Positions 34,101 to 47,100 of a stretch of 64,000 bases of DNA are shown here, piece after piece (within the stretch, counting starts at the first letter, position 1; every line of letters starts with the position of its first letter). The position numbers and the translations under genes are program-made. Source of the stretch: Symbiodinium natans (taxonomy: Eukaryota; Sar; Dinophyceae; Suessiales; Symbiodiniaceae); NCBI GenBank assembly GCA_905221605.1, contig CAJNDS010000517.1:56604-120603 (forward strand), read 5' to 3'. Below the pieces are notes generated by a model. That model had not been told where the DNA came from. It saw only the letters and a list, made by a program, of their open reading frames with translations, and did not search any database.

Positions 34101-34547
34101 GAGTGGTACAATGATGGGTCATCGAACAGTTGTTTGCAGTGCCCCGCAGGTCAGACCTCCGGCACGAATGCAGAAAGTTGCATATCATGTGGTGCCGGGA
34201 CGAAACCTGTCCGAGGTCAGTGTGAGCCAGTGCCTTGTCCAACAGGTAGCACAGGTACAGACGTCGCTGGTGGCTGCGTGTGTGCTGTCGGATTTGCCGG
34301 TGCGGTTGTCGCCAGCAACCTTCCGCCCTACTTTGTTGATGAAGGCCTCTGCGCTCCGATAGAGATTCGCGTCGTGGAAGAGACAGTCGAAGTCTGGGGC
34401 TCGCTGGAAGGCTCCAGCCAAGTTGTGTATCGCTGCGGCGAGTCATCGTGCACAGTTGCTGGAGCTGCCCCAACATCATCCACAGAGATCTCGATCTGCA
34501 CGGCACTCAGAGCCAAGGCGGATTCAGATCAAGGTCTTTGTAGGTAA
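31173..34547 (+). CDS. Gene A, last visible exon: Cys-Trp modules, sushi-like domain, cysteine-rich repeats
   Basis: Two or three Cys-Trp modules (31,173-32,280; PLCWSW, SICWRV) lead to a sushi-like domain (about 32,284-32,457). Eight ~45-55-residue cysteine repeats follow (32,575-33,690; CxxCxVGQYRxxCGGxxPGxCxxC, often followed by a Y-x-x-SxGG turn). Next come ephrin-receptor-like/GCC2-GCC3 repeats (33,690-34,210; CPAGRYQ, APTGTFATQ, CSVGKYNGG) and a short non-repeat end. The stop is TAG at 34,545. Near identical to gene B up to about 33,540, then diverged. B has an extra intron after DQ (63,375) that A lacks. I cannot exclude a further 3' exon after a GTCTTT donor near 34,530. The Met at 30,906 lies in the intron and is not the start. 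Confidence 0.8.
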   Translation, partial: AVAFAYEVGVMELNGPEQDQAFQCTLGVECIIEVEGHGLGQGSALLLGRESCPLARGSLAQLGAAQLRVSSSGTISGDECFFYMKPVESDGSDDEAEVELLTGSGGVHAIIFSGHVLQNTARSYSAALDALTPYELAAAIHAQPPGTLVAVAVAGNTQDTFRDEKFLSALEYIGAKSPRAFVSGDSYALVGLAAGPALAESLEPSNATSLQVFVPSPLPQRQVNETGATSLGTLVQGGGAAYPLCWSWQGVGDLVHIGSLQVLGPGPDRQQWQCMAGEPCFLELTGSGLTLNSSLVIGRHGSLSCEMDSDEAENGLQLETFPEIAGTDGASAKYYIGTTTRRTAPHFSICWRVSPSAVPVVIGTLLISETSCALTSESQDRSLVHNCSDMKFLDTCTIQCAPGWSYFGPSASMTCRAKGELDGRLPQCTKVSCPLHSVETVEGCDCIQGYSGTVTWNSPSQTYLTSCQECAGCGVGQYRSECGGSTPGECRNCTNAGPGYYYVSDGGAQPHGCQTQPCVQCPTGRYPRGCGGNYPGRCQECVNMPNATPSTHYFSSSGTVDGICELQDCAPDCGVGQYRALCGGVNPGYCRACSPPAPGQYLASSGGLEDACLTQSCGGCEVGFFRDGCDMASLGTCAPCTNGPRYGYFYKSSSTVPNDCEYLQCGECPVGQYRANCGGASEGFCLPCTQIPHAYFVGSGGLVDACPSRPCAADEEECEVGMYRQGCGSLESPLAPGTCANCTEHKQSYFFVTNGGTSSRGCSEAPCQRCSAGWVRIGCGGASQGTCERCEHHPDYYFLADGGFGERNLTCPRSPCSDCPPGFYKHACATDPDHTSPGTCLECPAGRYQNEPYSDGCILAPTGTFATQGARMYTECPSGEYQDTEGSSECLQCRGETRRRRAATCEDCAVGRFNDGSQDSCQLCLGAVVMEGTQRIACHPCSVGKYNGGASDTCTDCKGGFVSSNTDSMTCTACPVEWYNDGSSNSCLQCPAGQTSGTNAESCISCGAGTKPVRGQCEPVPCPTGSTGTDVAGGCVCAVGFAGAVVASNLPPYFVDEGLCAPIEIRVVEETVEVWGSLEGSSQVVYRCGESSCTVAGAAPTSSTEISICTALRAKADSDQGLCR

Positions 34548-35194
34548 TGCCTACCTAGCGCCGCAGACAACATGGCAGGAATCAGTCGCTGACTGGCAAT
34601 GTTGTGAGGAGTAATATGAACTAATTACAGTCGCACGCAAGCATTGTGGCCACCCCCCCCATCCGCCCCTGGTCAGTGCTGCGATGCTTGCTCTGAACCA
34701 GTTCTGAACCTGCACATACGGGAGCCCGATTCGCGTGACAGAACACCAGCACCCTTTGAATCCCAAAGCCAGGCCAAAGGAGTGCACAGCGGCAGCGCTG
34801 GCGCAAAACTTGCACCGTTATGTGAAGTGTACCGTGCCTCATTGTTTTGTTGCTACCCCACCATGTTCGAATTGCAAAAACCACTTCGCTGCCGGTATCA
34901 ACCTTGCCTGCGGTAGTGACATGACCATGAAGCCAGATTTGGAAGTGTAGTTGCTGTATATAGCACAAGATATATTCTCTCTCACTTTAGAACTCATGTT
35001 GCTGACTAGAGATTTGCCGAGGTCTTGGCACATAGACAACCATAGACAACCCTACACGTACATACGTTTTATCCAGGAGGCATGTATTGACATTGACATC
35101 TGTCTCATGCCTTAGCTGCGCCATGGGATTATTGGGTCTGATGGCATGCGTCAGAGACTCTGGAGATGAGTGCCCTCATGGCAAAGTCCTTGGG
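34548..35194 (+). other. Spacer between gene A stop and gene B proposed start
   Basis: About 0.65 kb. It holds a C run (34,653-34,660), a small open frame (34,735-34,950) with cysteines (CTVPHC, CSNCKNH) that could be a last exon of gene A but has no supporting copy, and a 10-bp tandem CATAGACAAC at 35,032-35,051. Gene B's frame is already open from 35,087. Met codons at 35,123 and 35,141 are possible starts upstream of the one chosen. Confidence 0.6.
35060..35082 (+). promoter_or_regulatory. Possible TTTT-box/trans-splice acceptor region of gene B
   Basis: ACATACGTTTTATCCAGGAG has a TTTT (35,067-35,070) followed by CAG|GAG. Dinoflagellates are reported to use a TTTT motif instead of TATA and to trans-splice a leader onto an AG. 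Position before the first Met is suitable, but such short words occur by chance. Speculative. Confidence 0.15.
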
Positions 35195-38100
35195 ATGGGC
35201 CGTTTGAAGTGGAAGTGGCGCTGTGCTGCCTTGTTGATATGCTTGCTGCTGTTTGCTTCGCGGAGTACACTTTATCAACAGCTTGGAACCAGCAGGGCAG
35301 CAACAGACTGCACGGCAACTAGATTCAAGTCGTCAGGAGCAGGATGCTTTGTTTCAACGACCCGAAATCCAAATCCCCAGCGCAGCGATGCTTGTATGAG
35401 AATCCCGGATGCGGGATATGATGCGTTGGTAGGCCAACGCAACTACTCCTCGGAGAGGGCGACGCAACTCAACGTGCTGCCGATCGATGTTATGAAGCTC
35501 GCGCAGCTACATGGCTCCGACTGTGAGCAAGCAGCTGGGACCAAGGTTGAGATGAATATCACGTTCAAAGCCCTTGACTTTCAGCAGTTCATGGCGAAGC
35601 CGAGCTTGGTCTCCAAGCTAAAGGAGAGAGTGATCAAGCAGATCATGCTGGCAAGTGGTGCATCAGGAGATGTGATAGATGTAGAATTTTTCAGCGGAAG
35701 TGTAATTGCCTCCGCCTCCATCCAATCGGAGCCAGGCACGCCTGGATTACAGACTGTGTATGCCAACTTGAAGGATGAAGACCGGCGAGACCGCCTAATC
35801 TCGGAGCTCCATGTTTTTGCACACTCCGAGAACACAGACTTCATGGAGGTGTTAAGCCCGAGCAAGGCTGCCACCGTCGAGAGCTCAGGGCCTGGTAAAC
35901 AAACTCGACGCCTTTCGGCGAAGAGTGTGCCGACTTTGCAGCACTTCCATGCCAGCGACCCTCTTCCACTCGGTGGGATAGTGGAGGCTCAGTTTTCTGA
36001 GCAGGTGCAATTGGGCAACGGAACGCTTGCAGTTGTGGATTCAAACGGGGTTGTGCTCAAGCCTGCAGTGCAGATCCACGGAGGCATGCTTCGACTTCAC
36101 CTGCCCTCGGCGAACCTCCGCCCGGCCTCTCAGTATGCCATTTTGCTGGGGCCGAGCGCCGTGATGAGTCTGGAAGGCCAGGGCAATGCACGGGAGGTCA
36201 GGCAAATAACGACCGAGGGCCCTGTCGCGGGTACTTGGCGCTGCGCACTGGCAGCCAACTGCACAATCAGGGCTGCCCTGGTGGTTCCCGAGGGCTCTGA
36301 TCCCCGAAGAAGCCAGATACTAGTGGCACAGCGCGGCTTCTGCAGAGCCAGTCGCTTCAAGCACCCTGAATCACGAAGTGTCTTTGCCAACTGGACATCT
36401 GCAGCATTCTATGAGGCATCCAAGGCCGAGTATGAGCTGGGCGTAGCCTTCAGCGGAGCGGGCAGTTATGAGCTCTGCTGGAGGTCCGGGTCAGCAGCGG
36501 CCTTTGCCGTTCCCTTTGGGGAGCTGTTGCTTACCGGCCCCAGCAGCTGCGAAGCCAGTTGCATCCGGGGCCGTACCTGTGAAGTCGGTGTGTCGGGCTT
36601 CCAAATTCCCGACGGGGCTCTCAGCGTCTACAGGGCTATCTCGGACACCTCTGCAACTGCCTCGGGCAACGGAGGCTGCGACCTTCACTCTCCACTCATC
36701 GAAGTGCCGCTGCCCACGGATGATGCGAACAAGACTTCTGTGCCCATCGCTCCTGAAGCGCTCCTGAACCAGCTCGGAAACATGGTTCTGTGCTGGAGGC
36801 CCATGCGTGATGCCGGAAACCCACGCCGCATGCCCTGCGGCAGCTTGACTGTGTCCGGGCCACATCGGGTCACGGGTGCGCAAGGTGGCCAGCTTGACCC
36901 TGCAGCTTCTACAATTTTTCAGCTCCATATCTCTGGGAGTGGCCTGGCCCTCACTGACAGTCTCTACCTTGGCAAGGACTGCCAAAGCACATGGAACTTC
37001 ACCGAGCCCGACGAGCCCAACATCACCCTCAACGCATCAGACCCCGCCTCTTCTCCCGTGATGCTTTCCTCGCCGCTGACTGGCTTCACAGGCTCCAGGA
37101 AGACATCCCTCCGCTGGACAGTGCCCGGGCTACCTCAGGGCAGCTATGCCGCTTGCTGGCAGTGCCTGCGTTGTGAGCAGCCGGTCCTCGTAGGCTCTTT
37201 CAGCGTTCGCACGGCCCGTTGCGGAGACGGCCGCCGAGAGGCTGCAGAGGGCTGTGACGATGGCAACACCCGAGGTGAAGATGGCTGCGATGCCCGCTGC
37301 CAGCCGGAGGCGGGCTTCGACTGCCAGGCCGGTTCGGGCCCCGATGTCTGCCGCGAGGTTCGCAATGCCATGACAGCTGTGTCCAGATTCTCCGTAGGCG
37401 GAACTTCCATGAGCCCCGCCTCCAATCTGGCCTTTGGTTTGCCTTGGCTGCTCTCCTCGATGGAGGGGTCCTTCCTGGCAGAGTTTGAGAGGGTTCACGA
37501 GTTGCGCAGCTTGCGCTTCGCGCTTCTCCTTGCCAACTACACAGACCAACATGTCGATGTCCATGTCGAGTGCAGTTCTTCAGATTCCGTGACAGCCTGG
37601 CACTCCATCGCCCATGCCTCTCTGAGCCAGCGCCCGAATGCCAGCACCGCGCAAGACCTCCTCAGCTCCCTTGCCTTCGCAGCCACTGCAGCCACTCCCC
37701 GCTTCCAAGACGGACACTGGCTCTTCGTGCCTTCCGAGCCTCCTCATTGTGGCTCCCTCCGTGTCTCGTTGCAACTCAGGGGAGTGCCTGGGCCACGTGG
37801 CAACTGGACGCTTCACAAAGTCAACTGGAACTGCGGAGAGGAGGCGCGTGCGCAGCCCTCTCCATCGCTGACCAGCTGCCAGGAGCTTTGCCACGACATG
37901 GCCTTTGCTGCGCTGTGGTCGGCCCCCGGCAGTGCCTCGAATTGCCGTTGCTACACCTCCTGTAATGGTGGGTCCCCCACCACGAGCTGGCAAACCGTTG
38001 TTTATCACAGCATTCCAGATACTTCCGGGCCAGTGCTGCCTTGGGGCGTGCGTGAGGTGGTTGTGCTGGCAGTTGTGCAGGACTTGAACTGCACGCAGGC

Positions 38101-41100
38101 ACCAGACTGCAATGCTCTGCACCGAACCCCTTGCAGCGAAGGCAATGCCAACCACCAGTGCGGGGCCTGCCTTGACAATTATGCAGGGGAGGTTGCTCCA
38201 AGTGTGGCGCCGTGTAGCCGTCAGCCTGTCAGGGAGTGCCTGACGAATGACTGGGCCGACTGGAGCTCGTGCTCCAGTACGTGTGGCATTGGGTGGTTGA
38301 CCCGTTCACGGCTCATCACGCAGTACCCTGATGAAGGCGCCGACGACTGCCCGGCTCTGGAGGAGCGCAGGCGATGCAACCTCGCTCGCTGCGATTCTCT
38401 CGCGCCCTTCTGCACCATTGGTCCATCTTCTGCAAACGCATCTGGAAGTGAGTTTCTCAGGCGGCTCTCCATTCAGCCTGACCCTGCGCGTTGGCGCAGC
38501 ATGCACAGGCTTCAATTTGAGGAGGGGTTCTCCTTGCGACGCTTGCAGGCCGAACCTAACGATGATGAGTCGTTGAAGTTGGCTCAGGAACTTCAGCAAC
38601 TAAGTGTTGGTGTTCAGGTGGCAGAGTATGCAGGGGATGGCAAGTGTCAACTTTCACAAAGAGGCGTCGAACAAGTTGCAAGGCTCAGTGAGTTGGAATC
38701 AGGCCGGCAGACTGTGGGCTGTCCATCAAAGTTCTACACGCACCAAATGCTTGCAAGATGCATCCGCTCCGATCAATGTGCTAGTTCTCCCGAAGACTTG
38801 GAACCAGGATGCTACATGGTCCATTGCTGTGAACCATGTGCAGGCGACTGCCAGGAATGCTTGGGGCCTTCGCCCAAAGATTGCTTGGTTTGCGGTGGTG
38901 GTAAGCTATTGTTTCTCCATGAGGATGGCAGACGGCAGTGCATCAGCTCTGATACATGCGTAAAACTTGGCTGCTTTCGACCGACAGGTGATGGAAAGTG
39001 CGAGCAGGACCTAAAACGATGGGACTGTGGGGCAGATGTCGAGGGACAGCAGGAAAAGATTGACCGCCTGGAACTTCCTGAAGATGGATGTGCCTCACTT
39101 CTCCCTGAGAAAATTGTGCCTAAGGCCTGCTCCGAGCAGCCATCCAGCGTTTGCTCGTCTGACCTTTCCGATGGAAAGCTATGCTTCCATGACGAGTCTT
39201 GCCGTGGCTGTGCGCAAGCTGCGGAATCAGGAACATGCAATGGGTGCCTGGCAGGGGGATACCCCAGCTGTCGTTGGTGCGGTTTTGGCAGCTACAATCC
39301 GTGCCCAAATGAGATCCCCCGCAGGCTGTCGCAGGCACGCCGCCTGCAAAGTGCGGGATTTGACCTTGCTAGAGCACAGCGTGCTGCTTTACGCTTCCAG
39401 GCAGCGTCAGTGGTTGATAGGCTCAAAGATTACAGCAAAGAGAAGCTGCTCGAGATGGCGACCCCCCACATCGAGGCCTTCATCAACGACAAGATTAAGG
39501 AACCGCTGATGGGTGCTTACCAAAGTGCCCACCGAAATGCTTTCGATCAGCTGCTCCAAACAATGACACGGCATTTTCAGGGCCGGGTTGAGGTGTATTC
39601 TGAGGCGTTTTCTTTGCAGACTCCAGATGTCAGCATCTTCGAGCAGCAACTCTCCAGTGAGCTCGTACGGCAATTTGGCATGGATACTATCAGCCACAAC
39701 GAGGCAGCCGCAATCTCTTCAAACATATTGCCGCTGATGAATCTATCCGGTGATTCCTTGGAGATCGCCAGAGTCCGGTCCGTGCACGCACGTGTGCAGT
39801 CGAGATCAATGCCTCTGATCGAAGCATCTGTAAGCGCTGCTTTGAGCTCGGTTTTGAGACAGGCCGGGGCGTCTGCAGCCAGCTGGCTGACAACCCGTGC
39901 CCAAGCAACTCAACTGGTGTCGGAATCCTGGGAAGGTCTTCACAGCGCTTCCACCGAGGAAAGCATGTCCGAGGTCGCGTCAGACGTGGCCGAGACAGTT
40001 CGCAAGACGCTACATGCGGAGCTGAGCAGGACACTAGAGGTGGATGTGCTGGCCATTATAAACCAGGAGCTTCTCGTGGTGGAGCAGTCTGCCCAGGATG
40101 AGGTCAGGACTGCCCTGCATTCTTTGTTGCCTGGAGCCTTCGGAGAAGAGTCTGCAGAGCAACGGCTTCACCGGGTAGTGAATCATTCCACGCAGACTTT
40201 GCAGCAGCGCAGCGCTGCATTGCTGCGGGCAAGCGTCCGATCAGCCACGCAAGCATCTGCGTCCGGGGCGAGCGCAAGCCTTGCGAAGCCTGTGGAGGAT
40301 CTGCTTATGGCAGCAACGAACAGCTTGAGTGGGATGCTGCGAACTGGCGCGGTGTCTCTCGGCAACCTCTTCGGGATCGACGTGGCGGACAAGTTCGATG
40401 AGGTCATGGAGCCTCTGCAGCGCCAGGTGCAGCAATTCCTGGCGAGGCTCATGGCTGAGACGGCATCGGGCTTGATTGTCGCTGTAACAGGCCAGCTCGC
40501 GGATTTGGTGGACTTAGCAGCGCAGCAGGTGGAGCAGACGATTGCGCAGGAGGTGAGCGGCTTAATCCAGAATGTGGTGTCTGACATAGCGTCACGCATT
40601 GGCAAAGCATTGGGCCGTGACGACAGCTCCGTTTTTGCATCCATCTCCGCAAGCTTGGTGGATGGCATTAAGCAGTTGCCAAAGCAGATCAAGAAGCGCC
40701 AGATTCTTTCCAAGGTCTGGAGCACGGCCAAGGCCGAAATTCGAAGCACAATGACACGGCTCAAGGGCGTGCTGCACAACGCCATTGCAGCTGTCAAGAC
40801 AGCGGCTGGGCAGGCAGTGCGAGACTTCAAAGAGACGCTGAGCACCACCGGGCAAGATGGGGCCATCCAGCTGATCATGTACCTGGCAGCGCGGGTCGTC
40901 TCCGCCACGCTCTCGCCTCTGATTCTCCAGCCCGTGGATGCAATTTTGCAGTCCGAGCTGCTCAATGATGCCTTACAGGCCGTCTCAGCTCGGCTGTCGG
41001 AGACCGCGGGAGCACTAGGTGTCATACCCGCGCTGGCTTCCCTAATGCAGACGGATATTGATCCAGAGCTTTTAGATGCCAGCGGCCTCGACCGCGCATT

Positions 41101-44100
41101 GAGCGATCTTGAAGGGCGGTCGCAGGCAGCCCAGCATTTGCTGGAGAATCTTCCACAACCGCAGGACTTGGTCACAGAATTGAGATCTTGCATCGGCAGC
41201 AAGTCCGAGAGCATGGAGGCTGAGGTGAGCAACATACTAGTACAGATAGCATCCAGCTTCGCATTTGGGCACTTGCAGAAACATTTCACGGGCACCCACA
41301 AGGAAATTCTCCAAAGGCACGCCAGTAAGGCGCCCGTGGATTTCCGCGGTGCCGTCAGCTCGGTGGCCCTTGTCCTGAGGCACAACCTGGAGACCTGTGT
41401 TGAGGGCCTGATCTCGGCAGAGCTTGTGAAGTACTCCGCGCAGGCCCGGGCTGTGGCCCGCGTGGCCGTGGAAACATGCACGGCGATCCCGCCAGTATTA
41501 CACCTCAAGTTCGAGCGAGTTAAACAAGAGCTGACCAGAGATGGCATTTTCACCACGGGCAACCTGCTGGTGTGGAACATGTCCAGCAAAATTCAACTAA
41601 TGTCCCTCGAGTTCGTTGAAGCTGGGTTGTCATCTAGACTTCCTGCAGGGGACTACGCCGCCACGGTGCAGCCAAAGGCCACAGGCACCTGCGGAACACA
41701 AGCCTTGGCGCTGGAGATGGTTCCTGGGCGCACAGACGCCTGGATCACGTGTGGGACTTTAGCGCCGGAAGCTGGCGAGGACTCCATTCTGGTTGCAGAC
41801 AAAGTGCAGTTTCAGTTTCCCGAACCTGCCACCGTGATCGGCTCGCAGAACGCGCTGAGTGGAGTGCTCGAACTGGCGCTTCACCATCCAGGCGAGGTTC
41901 TGGTGTCAATCCAAGACGAGCCCGAAAACTCTCTGGACTGGAGTCAAAGCACCGAAGAGCAGCTTTTCAGGCTCGCCTTCGGCGCCTACGCGTCACAGAC
42001 TGCAGATGCCAGTGAAAAAACACACGCGGCACAGGGCTGGGCTTTGCTTTTGGACCTTTGTGGCGAAAGCTACTGTGCCTACGTTTCGGCGCAAGGCAGC
42101 CGGTGCGTGATCGCCTTCGGAGGCCCCGTGGAAGTCACTGAGTGGGCAGGGGAAGGCAGCTTCCAAGACATGGAATCTGTGTTGCTGGGATCGAAGCAGA
42201 GGCCTGCGCGATTTTTGACCACCGGTTCCTTTGTGCACGCTGGCGCCTTGGAGATTTTTGAGGACATCAAGAGGGCACCCTCGTGGGAGCAATGGCGCCT
42301 GCTGTCTGGTTCTTCCGGCCGCTGTCACGAAGTGTACTTTGTTGGGCATGGCCTGGGTGGTGCAGCAGCAGTGCTCCACGGCCTGGACCACCCGTGGCCA
42401 ATGTTGGTTCGGCTCAGGACCTACGGAGCACCTCGGCTCTTCAATGCGTCCGTCACCTCTGGTCTCGGTTGTGCATCCTGGCGATACTGGCTGCAAGATG
42501 GAGGCTGTGAGGATCCCATCTCACATCTACCCACAGCACTGCAGCACGGCCCGGCCAATAGTGTTCCCCTTGTCCGCAATGGCCCCTTGAGTCCGCTCTC
42601 AGGCGGCTGCAACAGAACCACCTCCTCGCCGCCCGAACCCTTAAGAAGCCAGTGCCGCGGTCTCCACCTTCCAGAGATGTACCTGGCAGCTTTTCACAAC
42701 TTCGAGGCCACCTGCGAGGAAGAGAGCCGTGGGCAGGTGCTCCTCCTCACTGCTGTTTACGTCAATGAGAACCGCGGGGCCAGTGTGATCTTCCCCGGGG
42801 ACACTTTGCGAGTGGCCTGGAAGGCCTGCAAGGTGCCAACCGTGAAGATCTCAGTGATCTCGGCAGTCTCTTCGGATTCTTCGGCTGGACGCCCGACAGA
42901 GGTTGTGCAGTGGTTGGCGGATGCACGGGCCAAGGAGTTCTCTGTGCTGTGGGCTACAGGCTTTCTGCAATCTGCAGGCGCAGGCGCCCGATACCGCATC
43001 CAGCTGAAAGCTGTGGACCGCACAGCCTGGGCCGGCCTGGCCGCGAGCGGCAGCGGCACGGTGGCCTCTCGATGGTTCCGGGCACCCCACTCGAAGTGCT
43101 CCATGTCAGGTGCTGCGGTGGGGTTGGACGCAGATTTCTCTTTGAGGTTCACCCAGGAAGTGTCCGGCATTCTGCGTTCGCAGGCCGAAGAGTACCTCGT
43201 CCGCAAGCTAGAGGAGACCCTTGGCCCACTGCTTCCCGTGCCTGTCGCCAGCTTGCTAGCGGTGGCTTCCGGGTCTTCTGATTCTGCAGAGACTCTTTTT
43301 GTGGCCCTCAATTCCCGGGAGAAGCTGGGAGAGCTTGTGAGGTTGGTGCCGGTGGTCATGCGGCGGGGCCACCCGGTGTACTCGGAGCTGAAGCTGGTGG
43401 CAGGCATCTTCGGCTTGGATCTCGTGGCTGTGATCAAGCAGCTGCTCCTGCAAGCGCTTTCTGTCATGGGAGCACCCGAGCAGGCGCGTGCTGCTGTGGA
43501 CAGTTGGGAGCCCCGGGATGAGGAGCTGGACGAGCTGTTGCGACTCATCAGAAGCCTGAGATCGCCCGGCCACCCCACTTTCAATGACCTGGATCTCCTT
43601 GCCAGAATCCTTGGCCTGGGGCCTGCAGAGGACTTGATCTTGGGGCTCGCAAAGAACGTGCTGCTTGCCGCTCTGGGCCCTGTGCTGCCTGAGTCCATCC
43701 GGGACAAAGTGCAACAGGCGGACATCCGGGCGGAACATGTAGAGCTTCTGCGAGAAGCGGTCGCGAGTTTCCGGCAGCCTTGGCAACCCAGTTTGGAAGA
43801 CCTTTCACGGCTAGCCGAAGCCTTGAACCTGAAACTCGCGGACTTGCTGCTGCCTCTGCTGGCCATCTTCTTGGAAGCTTCTCAGGTGCCATCAGCTCCG
43901 CTATACGAGAAGATTGCGACGGAGGAGGCCTTGGCTTCAGCCTTGCAAGACGAGGAGGTCCAGGTCGCCCTGACCCTGACCCTGCAGCGTGGATATCCCA
44001 GCTACTCTGACCTGCAGGCCTTGGCGGCCTTCTTTGGCTTGGACCTTTTGGGAGACTTCGTGAAACCTTTCTTCAGCTCAGCCCTCCGCAAGTCCGGTCT

Positions 44101-47100
44101 GAGCCCGGAGGTCATAGAGGCGATGGAGGCTGCGGAGGCGGATGCCAGGCCCAGGGCACTGCGCGAGGCCGCAGATGCGGTGATGCGCGAGCGGCGCCTG
44201 AGCTATCGTAGCATGAGGCTTTGCATCAGCGCCTTTGGCTTGGAGGCGCACCTGGCAGCTTTCCTCAAGCCTGCCATTCTGGAGGTCCTCTCAGCGGTCA
44301 TTGGCGAGTTGCCCAGTGGCTTGCGGCAAGCCATCAGCGCCGGCATTGAGGGCAGCGACATGGAGTTGGCCTACCAAGCCTACCAGGCCCTGGACGCCAT
44401 GATCGAGCGAGGCTTGCCCAACGCTTCCGAGCTCCTTCATCTGGCATCTGCCCTGGGATTGGAGCCCCTGCGCCTGCTCACACCACTGCTGGCTCACTTT
44501 CTTTCAGCTGCAGGAGTGCCAAGCGACATGCTCGATGCCATCCACGCACATGGCACACTAGCGTCTGAGACCATGCGGCAGTTGCAGTCTCGTTTCGATG
44601 CCGTGATGGCCCGGAAGTGCGCAGACCTGGACGACCTCACTGCCATTGCGGAGATCTTCGGCTTGCAGCAGCCTGACGACCTCCTCTTGAAGATGATCTC
44701 GCGCGTGCTTCAGACCCTTGGAGCGTCATCAAAACAGGTGGAGGTCATCAGAGACATTTCCATCACTGCCGAGGCGGTGCAGGCCATAAACAACATCATC
44801 TGTTCGCTTCCCACAATTCCCACATATGAGGCGGTGAAGGGGGCCATCCAAGCGTTAGGCCTCGAATTGCACGAGTTCCTCAGGCCATTGCTTCGGGCCG
44901 CACTCATGCAGCTGGGCCTGTCGGTGCTCTATTCAGCCCTGGGCGACGCGGAGCCGGAGCCTCAAAAGCTTGGTGGCGCCCTGGACCTCGTCCAGGAGGC
45001 AATGTCTGGAGGCCCCATGAACGTGCCTGAACTGGCCGAGGCCTTCGGGCTACAACTGGAGGCTTTGCTGAAGCCGTTGCTTGTGTCCCTACTGCAGGCA
45101 AGGGCGCCAGAGGAGCTGGTCATTGCAGTGGAGCAGGCGGATGACCTAGGACCCCTGCAAGTCTTGCTGCCTGCCATTCTCGAGCGCAATCTTACCTTGC
45201 GGTCTTCAGACCTTCAGAATCTTGCTGAGACTTACGGGCTCAATGCTGACCATGTTCTGAAGCACCTGGCTGTGTGGATGCTGAGGGTGGTGGGGGCGCC
45301 TCCGGACACTGTGGAGGCCTTGGAGCAATCAGCGTTGCCGGCAGAGGCTGACCGCTCCAAACTGCGGAACGCCCTCGACGCCGTGCTGCGTCGCGGCTAC
45401 CCGAACCACGTGGACTTACAGGAGATCGCCGAGCAGTTAGGGTTGCAAGACTTGCTACAGAGAGTGCTGGATCGGTTCTTCGGCGAAACCGCTGTCGCCA
45501 CACTGGTCAGCCGGCTGCAGGATTTGCAGAGTCGGCGCAGCAGCTTCCAGGAGCTATCCAAAGCCTTGCCAGCAGTGCAGGAGCGTGGCTATCCCACCGT
45601 CTCCGATGCAGCTATTCTTGCAGATGCTCTGGGCTTCGATGCCGCGTGGGCAGAGCAACTGCTGAAGCCATTGCTTGTGAAGGCGCTTGAGGCTCTGGGG
45701 GTCCCTGCTGGCGTGACCTCCCTGGTCCAACAGCTGGATGCTCCCACCGAGCTCATTGCTGTCCTCGAGAGCATCGCCCGCCGCGGCTACCCGTCAGAGC
45801 CGGAGTGGAACGAGCTGGCGGCATCCTTGAACGTCAGTGCGGAAGATCTCATGAAGCCTTGGCTTGAAGAGGTCTTTGTGAAGCTGGCATCAAGCAGATC
45901 GCTCCTATCCCTGCCAAGCCAAACCGTTGCAGCTCTGCAGCTCTCAGAGCCCATCTTGCCGCTGCTGCCACCGCTCTTCGAGCTCGTTCCCGGCTTACTT
46001 CGAAGGGGGTATCCCACGCTCGCCGACCTCGATGCCCTGGCCGCCGCATTTGGGATAGACCTCGCCGAGGATGTGGTGAAGCCGGTGCTCGTGGCCGCTC
46101 TGCGAAAGGCCGGGGCTCCGGCCGACCTTTCCCAGAAGGTGGAGGCCGCCACAATGGAGCCGGAAGACCTTGAATCCCTCGCAGAAACGGTGGAAGGCAT
46201 CTTTCACAGGGGTTTGACAGTGTCTGACCTCGTGTCCATTGCTGAAGTCTGTGGTGTGGACGCTGCCGAGGAAATCCTGAAGCCTACCCTCGAGGCCCTC
46301 GTGTCCAGGGCCGGTGTGCCGGAAGAGGTGCTGGCACAGCTGAGAGCGGCGCAGCTCCAAGTGCATCTTCTAGAGAACATCACATGGCTGACAACGGGCC
46401 AGCCCAGCCCCAGCGATTTCCTGGCGCTGGCGGATGCTTTCGGATTGAAGTGGCAAGACTTACTGGCACCGGCGCTGGTGGCTTCGTTGCAGGCGGCTGG
46501 CTTGCCAGACAACGTCACCAAGCTGCTCGAGAGTGAGGATTCTTTTGGAGACATGCCGCCAGAGCAGATCTTCGAGCTGGGACAGCTCCTGGCTGGGCGG
46601 CCTACGCTTGGCAACTTGGCAAGCTTAGCTGAGATCCTCGGACTCCAGCTGCCCTCCATGATCCTCCCGCTCTTCTGCACCGCACTGCGCAAGGCTGGCT
46701 TGCCAGCAGAGGCCACCTCCTCACTGCAGAGCGCGCTGGCTTCCCTTGGGCTGCAAGACCTTCTGGAGGCACAAGCCCTGGCAACCAGGCTGCTTCGCAG
46801 AGGCGGCTTGTCTAGCTTCCTCGATGTCGAGCACCTGATGGAGCTGGCCCGCCGTGCTGGCTATGACCTTGACTTCGCCCTTGACCTAGCCAGGCCCTTT
46901 GCCTACACAGCACTGCGAAGCGCAGGCGCCACCGAAGCTCACTTGGCCCTCATGCAGGACGTGGACATGCAGATGGTGGAGGACCTGCGTCAGGTCTTCA
47001 GCCGCATCTGGCACAGCGGCTCCGCAAGCTTTGCTGATCTCCGGGTGCTTGCTGCGGCTTTCGGCCTGGACACGTCCCTGCCAGTCTTGCTGGCCGCAGG

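Noticed and set aside
34735-34950. Small cysteine-containing open frame after gene A
   Set aside because: No counterpart in the window and no clear acceptor in the right phase. Kept only as a remark in the spacer entry.
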